Assembly: GCA_958427375.1 (NCBI GenBank)
Contig: CAUABY010000120.1
Span: 1 to 6,682 of the forward strand
From: an uncultured Eubacteriales bacterium
GTDB lineage: Bacteria; Bacillota; Clostridia; Oscillospirales; Oscillospiraceae
Length of the DNA stretch: 6,682 nt
Reading direction: 5' to 3'
The position numbers were made by a program, and so were the translations under genes. Within the stretch, counting starts at the first letter, position 1. Each line of letters opens with the position of its first letter. The notes beneath the pieces were generated by a model that saw only the letters and a list, made by a program, of their open reading frames with translations, was not told where the DNA came from and did no database searches. Below are positions 6,596-6,682 of this stretch, piece after piece.

Positions 6596-6682
6596 CCAAG
6601 CTATGCTCGGTTGACGCTTCAAAAGGCGTCTTATACGAAATCTACGCCGCTGCGGCGGCTATTAAAACATTTTCAATGTTTT
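6596..6682 (-). other. Cluster of four small stem-loops upstream of galE
   Basis: In 87 bases there are four successive hairpins. They are 6664-6682 (perfect 8-bp AAAACATT/AATGTTTT, 3-base loop), 6646-6659 (5-bp GCCGC/GCGGC, loop of four), 6613-6630 (GACGC+TT against AA+GCGTC, one bulged base) and 6596-6610 (CCGAGC/GCTTGG with one G-U pair, loop ATA). They lie upstream of, or within, the galE leader. The outermost reaches the window edge and could be the end of the preceding gene. Between the cluster and galE the sequence is AT-rich. It contains TAAAAT (minus strand, 6569-6564) as a possible -10, but without a good -35. I recognise no known riboswitch or palindromic-repeat family. The pairing is seen; the function is unknown. 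Confidence 0.35.

Noticed and set aside
1..6682. Possible mobile element, CRISPR array, defence operon or RNA gene
   Set aside because: No transposase, integrase, direct-repeat/spacer array, tRNA-like or rRNA-like segment was seen on either strand. All long conserved content is accounted for by the three minus-strand genes.

Overview
The window looks like a piece of a Gram-positive gut-type Firmicutes chromosome, most likely Clostridia (Oscillospirales/Ruminococcaceae-like). This is inferred from strong AGGGGG/AGGAG ribosome sites, Sec signal peptides of the 'MKKRL…ASA' type, LysM modules and extracellular repeats of the divergent InlB type, and roughly balanced base composition. No RNA gene, CRISPR array, transposase, integrase or phage gene was found.

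All three genes read on the minus strand, so the order of transcription is right to left. (1) 6520→5504: a complete, canonical UDP-glucose 4-epimerase (GalE), 338 aa, preceded by about 160 bases containing a cluster of small stem-loops. (2) 5287→4505: a secreted 260-aa protein with three LysM-like modules, preceded by an AT-rich spacer with a plausible sigma-A promoter. (3) 4361→ left edge: a secreted giant, at least 1453 residues and still open at base 1. It has the same three LysM-like modules followed by about twelve beta-rich repeats ending in the 'F-x-M-P-x(3)-V-T-V-x-A-x-F' signature, with a further one cut by the edge.

Genes 2 and 3 are tandem paralogues. Their first 94 residues and their second and third LysM modules align without gaps at about half identity, and the small protein stops where the repeat stalk of the large one starts. 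The simplest reading is that both anchor non-covalently to peptidoglycan. The large one would also display a long stalk outside the wall, while the small one is a bare wall binder. The 143-base gap between them holds two stem-loops, one just after the stop of the small gene and one next to the Shine-Dalgarno of the large gene. These could set the relative expression of the pair.

GalE supplies UDP-galactose for surface polysaccharide or galactose use. Its link to the LysM pair is positional only, since a separate promoter candidate lies between them. I see no sign of a wholly new defence or mobile system here. The points most worth following are the giant repeat protein, its short twin and the structured spacers.
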